Below are positions 41,475 through 49,916 of a stretch of 64,000 nucleotides of DNA, piece by piece. Location of the stretch: NCBI RefSeq assembly GCF_040947875.1, contig NZ_JBFRXN010000003.1, positions 744,001 through 808,000 on the forward strand, read 5' to 3'. A program made the translations under genes and the position numbers. Below the pieces are notes generated by a model. The model did no database searches. It saw only the letters and a program-made list of their open reading frames with translations, and was not told the origin of the DNA. The first letter of the stretch is position 1. The number at the start of each line of letters is the position of its first letter. The stretch is from Pseudomonas sp. MYb118 (GTDB lineage Bacteria; Pseudomonadota; Gammaproteobacteria; Pseudomonadales; Pseudomonadaceae).

Positions 41475-41990
41475 TCAATTCACCAGCAACAGGCATTGCA
41501 CGTAAGCTTGCTTCATGTAGCGTTTGACAGTGATCAGCGAGACACCCAGTTGCGTGGCGATGTCGTCGTACTTCAGGCCGCTGAGTTGCGAGAGCAGGAA
41601 CGCGCGCTTGACCAGTGGCGGCAGGGTGTCGAGCATCGCGTCGATTTCGTGCAGGGTCTCCAGCACTAGGAAACGCAGTTCCGGCGACGGGACCTCCGGT
41701 TCGGGTAAATGGGTCAGTGCTTCGAGGTAGGCGCGTTCCAGTGCCTTGCGCTGGTACCAGTTGACCAGGATCCCCTTGGCCACGCAGCTCAGGTACTCGC
41801 GGGGCTGTTCGATGACCGTGACCTGCGAGGCCAGGATCCGCGCGAAGGTGTCCTGCGCCAGGTCCGCCGCATCCATGGCGTTGCCCAGTTTTTTTCTCAG
41901 CATGGTGTACAGCCAACCATGGTGGCCGCTGTACAGGGCTTCGATCACGCGCAGGTGGTTGTCATTGTTCGCGGGAAGGGATTCGCTCAT
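41475..41990 (-). CDS. FecI-type ECF sigma factor (pair 1)
   Basis: 171 residues. Region 2 contains MDAADLAQDTFARILAS and PREYLSCVAKGILVNWYQRKALERAYLEAL; region 4 contains LSGLKYDDIATQLGVSLITVKRYMKQAY. It directs RNA polymerase to iron-starvation promoters of the receptor genes. A Fur-box-like sequence lies 20 bases upstream of the start. The likely targets are the shared elements before receptors A and B. Its region 4 recognition helix differs clearly from that of the second FecI at 49.4 kb, so the two should use different -35 sequences. Confidence 0.94.
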   Translation of the reverse strand: MSESLPANNDNHLRVIEALYSGHHGWLYTMLRKKLGNAMDAADLAQDTFARILASQVTVIEQPREYLSCVAKGILVNWYQRKALERAYLEALTHLPEPEVPSPELRFLVLETLHEIDAMLDTLPPLVKRAFLLSQLSGLKYDDIATQLGVSLITVKRYMKQAYVQCLLLVN

Positions 41991-42009
41991 GGCTGCAGGG
42001 ATTCATGCA

Positions 42010-42028
42010 ATTGAGAAGTATTCCCAAT
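42010..42028 (-). promoter_or_regulatory. Candidate Fur box before fecI 1
   Basis: ATTGAGAAGTATTCCCAAT is an imperfect inverted repeat (ATTGxGAA halves). About 10 of 16 positions match the core of the classical Fur site. Position and neighbouring genes support iron control. Confidence 0.5.
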
Positions 42029-42089
42029 GCTAAATTACAACGTGACCACGGCGCAAGCAGCCACAGTCATTGCCTTTGCGGCACCGGCA

Positions 42090-43322
42090 TCAACGCCGCA
42101 AGGGCAGGGTCAACGCAGGCAGGTAGCGCAAGGCAGCCATCGACACCAGTGCGACCCCGTAAGCCAGGCAGACGAACAGATAGGTGTATTGCAAACCGTA
42201 GGCCTGGCTGAGCAGACCCCCTGCGCAAATACCGCTGATCGATGCGAATTGCGCCGTACCCTGGGCGATACCCAGCACATGGCCTTGCCGCGAGCTGTCA
42301 GTGGTTTTCGAAATCAGCGCCATCAACACGGGGGTGGTTGCACCGAGCAAGACGCCCCAGATGAAGTAGGTGATGACAAACACCAGGGGATTGCGCGTAA
42401 CGCCCGCCACGGCGGTGATGAGCACGCAACCGACAACGACCCAGGTGATGCGCTGCAGGGTTTGCCCCTGGCTCAAGTGTTCGAAGTACCGCGTCCAGGC
42501 GGTGGCCGAGACGATGAACCCCATCGCCAGCAGGCCGTAGCACAGGCCGGTGACCGAGTTGCTGACGGCGAACACCGAGCCGACATACAGCGAAAAGGAA
42601 GTTTGCGGCAGCATCCGCGCCATCAGCAGGATGCCCATCACCACCAGCAGCGGCAGCAAGGGCGAGCCGCGCCATACGCTGGTGGAAGCGTTGCCGGGCA
42701 CTGCGTTGTCCGCCGCCGGCGCCTTCTTCACTGGCGGCACATTCGGCAAGCTGACCGCCGCGATCACGGTGCACACGGCACACAGCACCGCGGCGATCAA
42801 ATTGATCCAGAAGAACGTTGAGTAATCGAGGATCAGCCCGCCGACCACCGCACCCAGCAATGAACCGACGTTGGTCGAAATCTGCAGGATCGCGAACAGC
42901 CGTGCCCGTCGTGAGGGCGCTTCGATGCTGACGCCATAGGCCTGGGCAGGTGCGATGTACCCGGCGAAGGCGCCTTGCAGGAAGCGCAGGAGCAGGATGA
43001 CCCAGATGTCGTTGGCCAGCGCCAGCCCCAGCTGGGTCAACGACAGACCGGCCAGGGCCCGAATCATCATCCACTTGTGACCGTAGCGATCACCGATGCG
43101 GCCCCAGAAGGCACTGGTCAGGATGACGCCCAGCATGGGCCCGACATACACGGCGATGCTGGCGAAACTGAAGAACGATTCGGAGGCAGTCAGCCCGCGC
43201 AGGTGGACCGGCCAGAACGGGCCGCTCATCTCCATGGCGCCCATGGACACGAGCTGGATCGTAAACAACAGATAAACCAGGATTCTCACGTTTGAACGCT
43301 GGAGGGCAACGGCATGGGGCAT
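42090..43322 (-). CDS. MFS transporter in iron locus (MdtG-like; possible siderophore exporter)
   Basis: 410 residues from the ATG at 43322 (an ATG at 43349 is alternative). Twelve helices, with the MFS loop motif GRIGDRYGHKWMMI after TM2 and RFLQGAFAGYIAPAQAYG in TM4, a drug:H+ antiporter pattern. It sits 100 bases upstream of fecI on the same strand and is divergent from receptor B. It could export a siderophore or take up an iron complex, but no siderophore biosynthesis gene is in the window. Confidence 0.85.
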   Translation of the reverse strand: MPHAVALQRSNVRILVYLLFTIQLVSMGAMEMSGPFWPVHLRGLTASESFFSFASIAVYVGPMLGVILTSAFWGRIGDRYGHKWMMIRALAGLSLTQLGLALANDIWVILLLRFLQGAFAGYIAPAQAYGVSIEAPSRRARLFAILQISTNVGSLLGAVVGGLILDYSTFFWINLIAAVLCAVCTVIAAVSLPNVPPVKKAPAADNAVPGNASTSVWRGSPLLPLLVVMGILLMARMLPQTSFSLYVGSVFAVSNSVTGLCYGLLAMGFIVSATAWTRYFEHLSQGQTLQRITWVVVGCVLITAVAGVTRNPLVFVITYFIWGVLLGATTPVLMALISKTTDSSRQGHVLGIAQGTAQFASISGICAGGLLSQAYGLQYTYLFVCLAYGVALVSMAALRYLPALTLPLRR

Positions 43323-43431
43323 GGGTGAGTCTCGCAAACAAGCCTGCAAACGATTGAGCCGCGCAGTGTTCCACGAACGCGCAGGCTTCGCCTACAGCAC
43401 TGGTGGATATCTGCGCAGCGTTCGTGATTGC

Positions 43432-43478
43432 GCAAAAAAACAGCGAGGAGGGTGATACTTTTTTCGATCTCAACTGGC
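43432..43478 (+). promoter_or_regulatory. ECF-type promoter element of receptor B
   Basis: GCAAAAAAACA followed by GGTGATACTTTTTTCGATCT and CAACTGGC (43451-43478). It differs from the receptor A element at one of 28 positions and is in the same orientation relative to the gene, though the two genes are on opposite strands. Confidence 0.6.
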
Positions 43479-43494
43479 AATAAGAGTGATTACC
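43479..43494 (+). promoter_or_regulatory. Weak Fur-box-like site before receptor B
   Basis: AATAAGAGTGATTACC matches 11 of 16 positions of AATGATAATCATTATC and lies directly after the ECF-type element. Confidence 0.35.
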
Positions 43495-43525
43495 ATTTTC
43501 CACCGTTGAAAAGGATTCTCACGTC

Positions 43526-45766
43526 ATGCCTGTTGTCAGTCGTCCTTGTGGTGAGCGCGTGTTAACACTCGCCATCCGTACCGCCATGCTGAATTTCGTT
43601 CTGGTCGCAGGAAGCGCCAACGCCTGGGCCGCCAGCCCCGAGCAACAAGACGTTGCCGCCGATCAGACCGCCAGCAGCACGGCTGGGCCATCGACGGATG
43701 ACCGCGCCCCGGCGCTGGAACTGGGCACCACCAACATCAACGCCCGCTACAACACCGCGACCGCATTGCCGGAAACCTTTGCCGGTGGCCAGGTGGCGCG
43801 CGGTGCGCGCTTGGGCATGATGGGTAACAAGGACGTGATGGACACGCCGTTCAGTGTTTCCAGTTACACCGCCAAGACCCTGGCCGACCTGCAAACGGTG
43901 ACCGTCGCCGATGCGCTGGAGCGCGATCCTTCGGTGCGCTCGACCGGGCAGATGGGCGGCATCGTCGATTCGTTTTTCATCCGCGGTTTCCCGGTCGGCG
44001 AAGGCAACCTGGGTGAATTGGCGTTCGACGGGGTGTATGGCGTGGCGCCCAATTACCGGGTGTTCACCGACTACGCCGAACGGGTCGAAGTGCTCAAGGG
44101 GCCGGGCGCGCTGATGTATGGCATTTCACCGAACAGCGGTGTCGGTGGTGTGATCAACATCGTGCCCAAGCGGCCACTGGAGGAGGACCTGACCCGCTTC
44201 ACCGCCAGTTACGCGTCAGACTCCCAGGTCGGTGGTCACCTGGATGTCAGCCGGCGCTTCGGTGACGAAAACCAGTTTGGCGTGCGTTTCAACGGTAATC
44301 TTCAAGGTGGCGACACCGCTGTCGACCACCAGCAGCGCGACGTCGGCATTGGTGCCATTGCCCTTGATTACCGAGGTGAGCGGTTGCGCCTGAACCTGGA
44401 TTTCATCAGTCAGAAGGAAAGTTTTGAGGCGGCTTCGCGGCCGTTCACCATCGCGCCGGGCGTCGAAGTGCCCGGCGCACCGAACGGTCGCACCAACCTG
44501 CCGCAGGACTGGGGCTGGTCGGACACCAAGGAGCAATCAGCGTTGCTCGGTGGCGAATATGACCTGAGCGATTCGCTCACCGTGTTTGCCCATGCCGGCG
44601 GCGGCAGGTCCGACGTCAAGCGGATGTCCGACCAGGTGCCGCGCATCCTCAACGCGGCCGGCGACACCAGCAACATTCCCGGGTACTACAAATTCAACGT
44701 CGATCGCTCCACCGCGGATGTCGGGATGCGCGGCGTCTTCGCTACAGGGCCGATCACCCACACCACGACGGTGATGGCGACCAAGTACCAGGACGAGTTG
44801 TCCCGCGGGATCAACAACGGCACCGAAATCCGTTCGAACATTTACCACCCGGTGGATGTGCCCAAGCAGTACATCAATTCGCCGAAGGTGTTGCGTATTT
44901 CCGAATCGGAACTGTCCGGCGTCGCGTTGACCGACACCATGTCCATCCTCGATGACCGCTTCCAGTTGACCCTGGGCGTGCGTCGCCAGGACATCGAATC
45001 TCGCAACTACAGTGCCACCGGGGCGGTCAGCTCCAAATACGATGACAGCGCCACGACGCCGCTGGTGGGTGTGGTGTTCAAGCCCTGGGAAGACGTTTCG
45101 CTATACTACAACTACGTCGAAGGCTTGAGCAAGGGCGACATCGCCCCCGGCACCGCGGCCAACGCCGGGGAAACCTTCGCTCCTTACGAGTCCAAGCAGC
45201 ACGAGATTGGTGTCAAGTACGAGCACGGCACCTTCATGACGACCCTGGCGCTGTTCCAGATCGAGAAACCCAGCGGCGAAGTCGGTGCCGGCAACGTGTT
45301 TTCCGTGCAGGCCGAACAACGCAACCGGGGTGTCGAGTTGAGCATGTTCGGTGAAGTCGCGCCGGGCACGCGCCTGATGGGCGGCGTGACGCTGCTTGAT
45401 GGCGAGTTGACCGACTCGGCCACGGCCGCCAACCGGGGCAACAAGCCGGTCGGTGTGCCGGATGTGCAGGCCAACCTCTGGGCCGAATGGGACACCCCGT
45501 GGCTTCAGGGCTTCACGCTCACCGGTGGGGCCATTTACACCGACAGCCAGTACGTGAACCAGGCGAACACCCAGGAGCTGGATTCGTGGACACGCTTCGA
45601 CGCGGGCGCGCGTTATGCGACCAAGATCGAAGGTCGGCCGACGACATTCCGTGCCACCGTGCAGAACGTGTTCGATCGTGAGTACTGGTCGGGTGTCGCG
45701 TCATACGGCGCGTTCTCGCCGGGTTATCCGCGGACCTTGCAGTTGTCGGCCACGGTCGATTTCTAA
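43526..45766 (+). CDS. TonB-dependent siderophore receptor without STN domain (receptor B, paralogue of A)
   Basis: 746 residues. Signal peptide (ends near ANAWA), then a short linker instead of an STN domain, plug (about 85-215) and a barrel ending SATVDF. Long stretches match receptor A almost residue for residue, for instance around ADALERDPSVRSTGQMGGIV and GNLGELAFDGVYGVAPNYRV. It can transport but, lacking STN, cannot signal to FecR. The shared promoter element suggests that it is induced by receptor A's sigma factor. It is followed by a strong terminator. A recent duplication with loss of the signalling domain is the simplest history. Confidence 0.93.
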   Translation: MPVVSRPCGERVLTLAIRTAMLNFVLVAGSANAWAASPEQQDVAADQTASSTAGPSTDDRAPALELGTTNINARYNTATALPETFAGGQVARGARLGMMGNKDVMDTPFSVSSYTAKTLADLQTVTVADALERDPSVRSTGQMGGIVDSFFIRGFPVGEGNLGELAFDGVYGVAPNYRVFTDYAERVEVLKGPGALMYGISPNSGVGGVINIVPKRPLEEDLTRFTASYASDSQVGGHLDVSRRFGDENQFGVRFNGNLQGGDTAVDHQQRDVGIGAIALDYRGERLRLNLDFISQKESFEAASRPFTIAPGVEVPGAPNGRTNLPQDWGWSDTKEQSALLGGEYDLSDSLTVFAHAGGGRSDVKRMSDQVPRILNAAGDTSNIPGYYKFNVDRSTADVGMRGVFATGPITHTTTVMATKYQDELSRGINNGTEIRSNIYHPVDVPKQYINSPKVLRISESELSGVALTDTMSILDDRFQLTLGVRRQDIESRNYSATGAVSSKYDDSATTPLVGVVFKPWEDVSLYYNYVEGLSKGDIAPGTAANAGETFAPYESKQHEIGVKYEHGTFMTTLALFQIEKPSGEVGAGNVFSVQAEQRNRGVELSMFGEVAPGTRLMGGVTLLDGELTDSATAANRGNKPVGVPDVQANLWAEWDTPWLQGFTLTGGAIYTDSQYVNQANTQELDSWTRFDAGARYATKIEGRPTTFRATVQNVFDREYWSGVASYGAFSPGYPRTLQLSATVDF

Positions 45767-45774
45767 GCGAGGCG

Positions 45775-45807
45775 GGGCAGGTGCGACGCTGGGGTCGACA
45801 CCTGCCC
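45775..45807 (+). terminator. Terminator after receptor B
   Basis: GGGCAGGTG pairs with CACCTGCCC, and an inner CGAC/GTCG stem extends it. It begins 8 bases after the stop and TTATCATT follows. Confidence 0.8.
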
Positions 45808-45832
45808 TTATCATTCAGGGATGAGGTTACGC

Positions 45833-46213
45833 ATGTCGATAAATCGGGCTTTTACCTCTGATCTTTGCGTTGCGAAGGCGAAGCAACCGGGTTCAGCATC
45901 CGATCGTGGTGTGAACGGTCACATCCGTGAACTGCTGCGCTTGCATGGCCTGCGCACCAGTCTTTTTCGCCTTGAGGTGATCAAGACGTTGATCGAGGCT
46001 GAACGAGAGGGACGTTTCATCGGCACAAGCGGAGTGCATGCGCGTTTGTGCTCGGGTGAGATTTCCATCGTCAGTGTGCGAGAAGTGCTCAGGCGCCTGG
46101 CTGAAGAGGGTGTGATCATTTTTCAGGCCGGCAGAACCTGTTGCTTCACGGCAAAGGCCCAGGACAGCTTGAAGCCCTATCTTGACCGAGACATTGCAAT
46201 GCCCCGTCCTTGA
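45833..46213 (+). CDS. Short Fur-like winged-helix protein lacking the metal-binding domain
   Basis: 126 residues from the ATG at 45833 (GAGG 7 bases upstream; an ATG at 45821 is less likely). Residues about 29-110 follow the Fur N-terminal DNA-binding pattern: RELLRLHGLRTSLFRLEVIKT, a long helix, GVHARLCSGEISIVSVREVLRRL, and the wing GVIIFQAGRTCCFT. Full Fur proteins have about 50 more residues with HHDH and CxxC metal ligands; here the chain ends after the winged helix. It may be a metal-blind dominant regulator, a degraded Fur paralogue, or another wHTH family. Its position between TonB receptors suggests an iron-related role. Confidence 0.65.
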   Translation: MSINRAFTSDLCVAKAKQPGSASDRGVNGHIRELLRLHGLRTSLFRLEVIKTLIEAEREGRFIGTSGVHARLCSGEISIVSVREVLRRLAEEGVIIFQAGRTCCFTAKAQDSLKPYLDRDIAMPRP

Positions 46214-46283
46214 CCCATCGCGGGGTATCAGACGACCTGCGTCATCATTAACGACCATCGCGAGCAAGCCCGCTCCCACAGGT
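46214..46283. repeat. Partial REPIN
   Basis: Loop and right arm (GCAAGCCCGCTCCCACAGG) are present without a left arm, directly after the Fur-like gene stop. It is followed by the 131-bp array. Confidence 0.8.
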
Positions 46284-46309
46284 CCCGGTTTCAATGAACA
46301 ACACCGAAC

Positions 46310-46413
46310 CCTGTAGGAGCGAGCTTGCTCGCGATGGTGGCCCAGACACCGCTGAACATCAGACGATCCGCGTCATCGTTAACGACCATCGCGGGCAAGC
46401 TCGCTCCCACAGG
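46310..46413. repeat. REPIN, 131-bp tandem unit 1
   Basis: CCTGTAGGAGCGAGCTTGC left arm and CTCGCTCCCACAGG right arm. First of three units repeating every 131 bases exactly. The 480-base gap holds only this array. Confidence 0.92.
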
Positions 46414-46440
46414 TCCCGGTTTCAATGAACAACACCGAAC

Positions 46441-46544
46441 CCTGTAGGAGCGAGCTTGCTCGCGATGGTGGCCCAGACACCGCTGGGCATCAGACAGCCC
46501 ACGTCATCGTTAACGACCATCGCAGGCAAGCCCGCTCCCACAAG
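46441..46544. repeat. REPIN, 131-bp tandem unit 2
   Basis: Near copy of unit 1, with the spacer GTTTCAATGAACAACACCG. The right arm has two substitutions (GCAGGCAAGC, CCCACAAG). Confidence 0.92.
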
Positions 46545-46571
46545 TCCCGGTTTCAATGAGCAACACCGAAC

Positions 46572-46675
46572 CCTGTAGGAGCGAGCTTGCTCGCGATGGT
46601 GGCCCAGACACCGCTGGCCATCAGACCACCCGCGTCATCGTTGACCACCATCGCGAGCAGGCTCGCTCCCACAGG
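46572..46675. repeat. REPIN, 131-bp tandem unit 3
   Basis: Third unit, ending 18 bases before the receptor C stop. Confidence 0.92.
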
Positions 46676-46693
46676 GATTAGGCAGGGCAGGGT

Positions 46694-49150
46694 TTAGAAA
46701 TCCACGGTCGCCGACAATTTCAGCGTACGCGGCTCACCCTGGGTCAGGTAGTTGTTGGCCGTCGAAGCCGAGGACCAGTACGCCTTGTTCGCCACGTTCT
46801 CGACGTTGGCGCGCAGGGTGATGTACTTGTCGTCCGCCTTGAAACCATACCGTGCACCCAGGTCCACGCGAGTCCAGGCCGGGATGTTCAAGGTGTTGGC
46901 CGCGTTGACGTACTCGCCTCCGGTGCGCAACAGGCGACCGCTCAGCGCTGCGCCCTGAATGCCCGGCACATCCCAATCCGCGCCCAGGTTGTACTGGAAG
47001 CGCGGCACGCCGGCGGCACGGTTGCCGTCGTTGACGCCGTTGGAGGTCTTCTTCTGCTCGGTGTCCATCCAAGTCGCCCCGGCCAGCAAGCGCAGGCCGT
47101 CCAGCGGTTCGCCGAACACGTTCAACTCCACACCCTTGTTGATTTGCTCACCATCGACGCTGAAGGTCGGCAGGCGGTTGCCGACCAGCGTCGATGTCGA
47201 GCTGTTGGGCATCTCGATGCGGTACACACCCAGCGTCGCGCCGAAGCTGTCCCAGTCAAGCTTGACGCCAGCTTCGGTCTGCTTGGTGCGGTTGGGTGCG
47301 AAGGGTTGGCTCGGGTTAGTTACACCGCTGGCTGGTGCCGTCGGGCCTTGCTGCAAGCCTTCAATGCGGTTGGCGTAAAACGACACGTGCTCCCACGGTT
47401 TGATCACCAGCCCGTAAACCGGAGTGGTGATCGACTTATCGTAGCTTGGGTTACGTTTACCACTGGTGGTGTTCCAGGAATCCACTTCGATGGTCTGACG
47501 ACGTACGCCCAGCGTCAGCAGCACGCGGTCGTCGATGAAGCCCAGGGTATCGGAGACCGCGGCACTCTTGATGCGGTTCTTGCCGACGATGCGCGGGTCA
47601 TGCAGATCGCTGCCGAAATAGGTGTTGGTCGGGCGTGGCACCTGCACCGGGTTGTACAGGTTGCCATTGGGTCGGTTGAGTGCCGTGATCGACTCGAACG
47701 CCGAGCGCTGTTCACCCCAGGTGCCGGACAGGCCGAAATTCATCTGGTGAGTGACCGGGCCGGTGGCAAAGTGGCCGTTCAAGCCGGCGATTGCGCTCTT
47801 GTTGTCTTCGTCATGGGGCGGGTAGAGGAAGCCAACCTTGGCGCTGCCATCATTGCCCACATAGAGCGAAGAATACACGCCGTTTTCCCGGGTATGCTTG
47901 GCGCCGCCGCCGACGTAGGCCGTCCAGTTATCGTTGAGATCGTACTCGGCGTTGACCATGCCGTAGGTGTCTTCCAGCTCCGACCAACTCCAGTCCTGGG
48001 CGTAGTTGTCTTTGGCCGAAGGCACGCGCGGGACCTTGGTGCCGTTGGGATAGACCACGGCGCGACCGTTATTGATGCGCTCTTTCTGGTAGCCCAGGTC
48101 CGTGGAAATGCGCAGGCGATCACCGCGATAGTCCAGGCCCACGGCGATCAGTTGCGAGCTTTTCGACTCATTATCAATCGCCGTATCGCCACCGTGCCTG
48201 GCCAGGTTCACCCGTGCGCCGAAGCGGTTGTCTTCACCGAAGCGCTGACCCAGGTCGATGTGCCCGCCAACCTGATTGTCACTGGCGTAATCGAGGGTCA
48301 CGCTGCGGGTCGGGGTGTCCTGGGCGCGCTTGGGCACCAGGTTGACGCTGCCGCCAATGCCGCTGCCGCCGGGCGCCACACCATTGATGAAGGCGTTCGG
48401 GCCCTTGAACAGCTCAACGCGCTCCAGCGCTTCGGTGGTGATGATTTGCCGTGGCAGCACGCCGTACAGGCCGTTATAGGAAATGTCGTCGGTGGTCAGC
48501 GGCAGGCCGCGAATGGTGAACACCTGGGAAAAGTTGCCGAAACCGGCGGACTGGCGCACCGACGCATCGTTGAGCAGCACATCGCCGACGGTCCGCGCCT
48601 GCTGGTCCTGGATGGTCTTGGCGGTGTAGCTGACCACGCTGAACGGCACGTCATTGATGCTGCGATTGCCCAGCACGCCCAGGCGCGCGGTCTTGGCCAC
48701 CTGGCCGCCGGAGTAGACCTCGGCGTCCTGGGCGATGCCGTTGACCGTGGTGGCGCCCAGTTCCAGCGCCGAGCCGTTATCCACCTGCGGCGCCACGGTG
48801 TAGCTGTCGGCGCCGGTGTTGATCAACGAGAAACCGCTGCCCTGCAACAGTTGGGCGAAACCGGACTGCACGCTGTAGTTGCCTTGCAGGCCGGCGCTTT
48901 GCTGGTTATTGAGCGTGCTGGTGTCAAAGGACAGCAGCACGCCCGATTGCGCGGCGAACTGCGCCAACACACTGGCCAGGGAGCCGGGCGCAATGGCGTA
49001 GTTGCGGGTGGCCTCGGTCTGGGCGGCGTCGGCGGCCAATGCGCTGTGCATCGGCGCCATGGCGCTCAGGGCGATGGCCAGGCTCAGCAGGTTCAGGGGG
49101 AGGCGGGCAGGGCGGATTCTGGAACGCGACAGCGGTGAACTGGAAGTCAT
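46694..49150 (-). CDS. TonB-dependent receptor with STN domain (receptor C)
   Basis: 818 residues. Signal peptide (to about ALAADAA), STN domain (about 48-118, with IAPGSLASVLAQFAAQSGV and NYSVQSGFAQLLQGSGF), plug (about 155-275) and a barrel ending SATVDF. The plug start GGQVAKTARLGVLGNRSINDVPFS is akin to receptors A and B. It is divergent from the second FecI/FecR pair. Its promoter carries the GGTGATAC element of the A/B type rather than the sequence before receptor D, so which sigma factor it uses is open. Confidence 0.94.
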   Translation of the reverse strand: MTSSSPLSRSRIRPARLPLNLLSLAIALSAMAPMHSALAADAAQTEATRNYAIAPGSLASVLAQFAAQSGVLLSFDTSTLNNQQSAGLQGNYSVQSGFAQLLQGSGFSLINTGADSYTVAPQVDNGSALELGATTVNGIAQDAEVYSGGQVAKTARLGVLGNRSINDVPFSVVSYTAKTIQDQQARTVGDVLLNDASVRQSAGFGNFSQVFTIRGLPLTTDDISYNGLYGVLPRQIITTEALERVELFKGPNAFINGVAPGGSGIGGSVNLVPKRAQDTPTRSVTLDYASDNQVGGHIDLGQRFGEDNRFGARVNLARHGGDTAIDNESKSSQLIAVGLDYRGDRLRISTDLGYQKERINNGRAVVYPNGTKVPRVPSAKDNYAQDWSWSELEDTYGMVNAEYDLNDNWTAYVGGGAKHTRENGVYSSLYVGNDGSAKVGFLYPPHDEDNKSAIAGLNGHFATGPVTHQMNFGLSGTWGEQRSAFESITALNRPNGNLYNPVQVPRPTNTYFGSDLHDPRIVGKNRIKSAAVSDTLGFIDDRVLLTLGVRRQTIEVDSWNTTSGKRNPSYDKSITTPVYGLVIKPWEHVSFYANRIEGLQQGPTAPASGVTNPSQPFAPNRTKQTEAGVKLDWDSFGATLGVYRIEMPNSSTSTLVGNRLPTFSVDGEQINKGVELNVFGEPLDGLRLLAGATWMDTEQKKTSNGVNDGNRAAGVPRFQYNLGADWDVPGIQGAALSGRLLRTGGEYVNAANTLNIPAWTRVDLGARYGFKADDKYITLRANVENVANKAYWSSASTANNYLTQGEPRTLKLSATVDF

Positions 49151-49202
49151 GGGGCATGCCTGTGGATGCGTAGATTAATGAAAATTCCTCTACACACCGA
49201 AC

Positions 49203-49242
49203 GAGCGCGGAAAAGGTATCACCGAATCCAAAAATAATTTTC
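49203..49242 (-). promoter_or_regulatory. ECF-type promoter element of receptor C
   Basis: On the minus strand GAAAAT is followed after 13 bases by GGTGATACCTTTTTC. The A and B elements have the same blocks at 12-13 base spacing. Confidence 0.55.
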
Positions 49243-49254
49243 ACCACCCTTTAA

Positions 49255-49357
49255 ATGTGGGAGCGAGCCTGCTCGCGATGGGGGCAGGGACACCGCTGGG
49301 CGTCAGGCAGACAACGTTATCGTTGAAGATCATCGCGAGCAGGCTCGCTCCCACATT
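49255..49357. repeat. REPIN inside a divergent promoter region
   Basis: AATGTGGGAGCGAGCCTGC and GCAGGCTCGCTCCCACATT arms. It lies between the receptor C promoter element and the Fur box of fecI 2, the only REPIN here between divergently transcribed genes. Confidence 0.92.
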
Positions 49358-49359
49358 GA

Positions 49360-49375
49360 TATGAGAATCATTACC
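49360..49375 (+). promoter_or_regulatory. Fur box before fecI 2
   Basis: TATGAGAATCATTACC matches 13 of 16 positions of the Fur core AATGATAATCATTATC, 35 bases upstream of the sigma-factor start. Confidence 0.65.
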
Positions 49376-49409
49376 ACTTATCATCGCGCCTTCTTTTGGG
49401 GGGCGAGTT

Positions 49410-49916
49410 GTGAGTGATGATCGTCTAGGGCTGCTTTACGCAGAGCACAACCGCTGGCTGACGGGCTGGCTGTATCGCCGCCTGGGCTGTAACAGCCAGG
49501 CCGCCGACCTGGCACAGGACACCTTCCTGCGCATCCTCACGTCCCAACGCAAGACCGGTGAGCGCCTGGTCCTGGATCGCCCGCGGGCGTACCTGGCGAC
49601 CGTCGGCCAGCGCCTGGTCTGCGATTTTTTCCGTCGCCAGTCACTGGAACGCGCCTACCTGGACATGCTCGCAACCATGCCGGAAGCCTTCGTCCTGTCG
49701 CCGGAAGAGCAATGGCAGATGCGCGAAACCCTGCTGCAGCTCGACGCCTTGCTCGATCGCATGAAGCCGGTGGTGCGCTCGGTGTTCCTGCTGGCCCAGA
49801 TCGACGGCCTGAGCTACGCGCAAATCGCCCGGGAACTGGGGATCGGCGAACGGTCGGTCAAGCGCCACATGGCCAGCGCCTTTGAAGCCTGCATCCTCAA
49901 CGACGTGACGCTGTGA
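49410..49916 (+). CDS. FecI-type ECF sigma factor (pair 2)
   Basis: 168 residues from GTG at 49410, after a GGGGGGCGAG stretch. Region 2 contains AADLAQDTFLRILTSQ and RAYLATVGQRLVCDFFRRQSLERAYLDML; region 4 contains IDGLSYAQIARELGIGERSVKRHMASAF. A Fur box lies upstream. It is co-transcribed with FecR 2 (stop and start overlap) and receptor D. The region 4 helix (GIGERSVKRH) differs from that of FecI 1 (GVSLITVKRY). Confidence 0.94.
   Translation: MSDDRLGLLYAEHNRWLTGWLYRRLGCNSQAADLAQDTFLRILTSQRKTGERLVLDRPRAYLATVGQRLVCDFFRRQSLERAYLDMLATMPEAFVLSPEEQWQMRETLLQLDALLDRMKPVVRSVFLLAQIDGLSYAQIARELGIGERSVKRHMASAFEACILNDVTL

Noticed and set aside
34535..46675. CRISPR-like regularly spaced repeats
   Set aside because: Repeat units are inverted REP pairs with near-identical spacers at 131-142 base periods and no cas genes. 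Spacers would have to be unique in a CRISPR.
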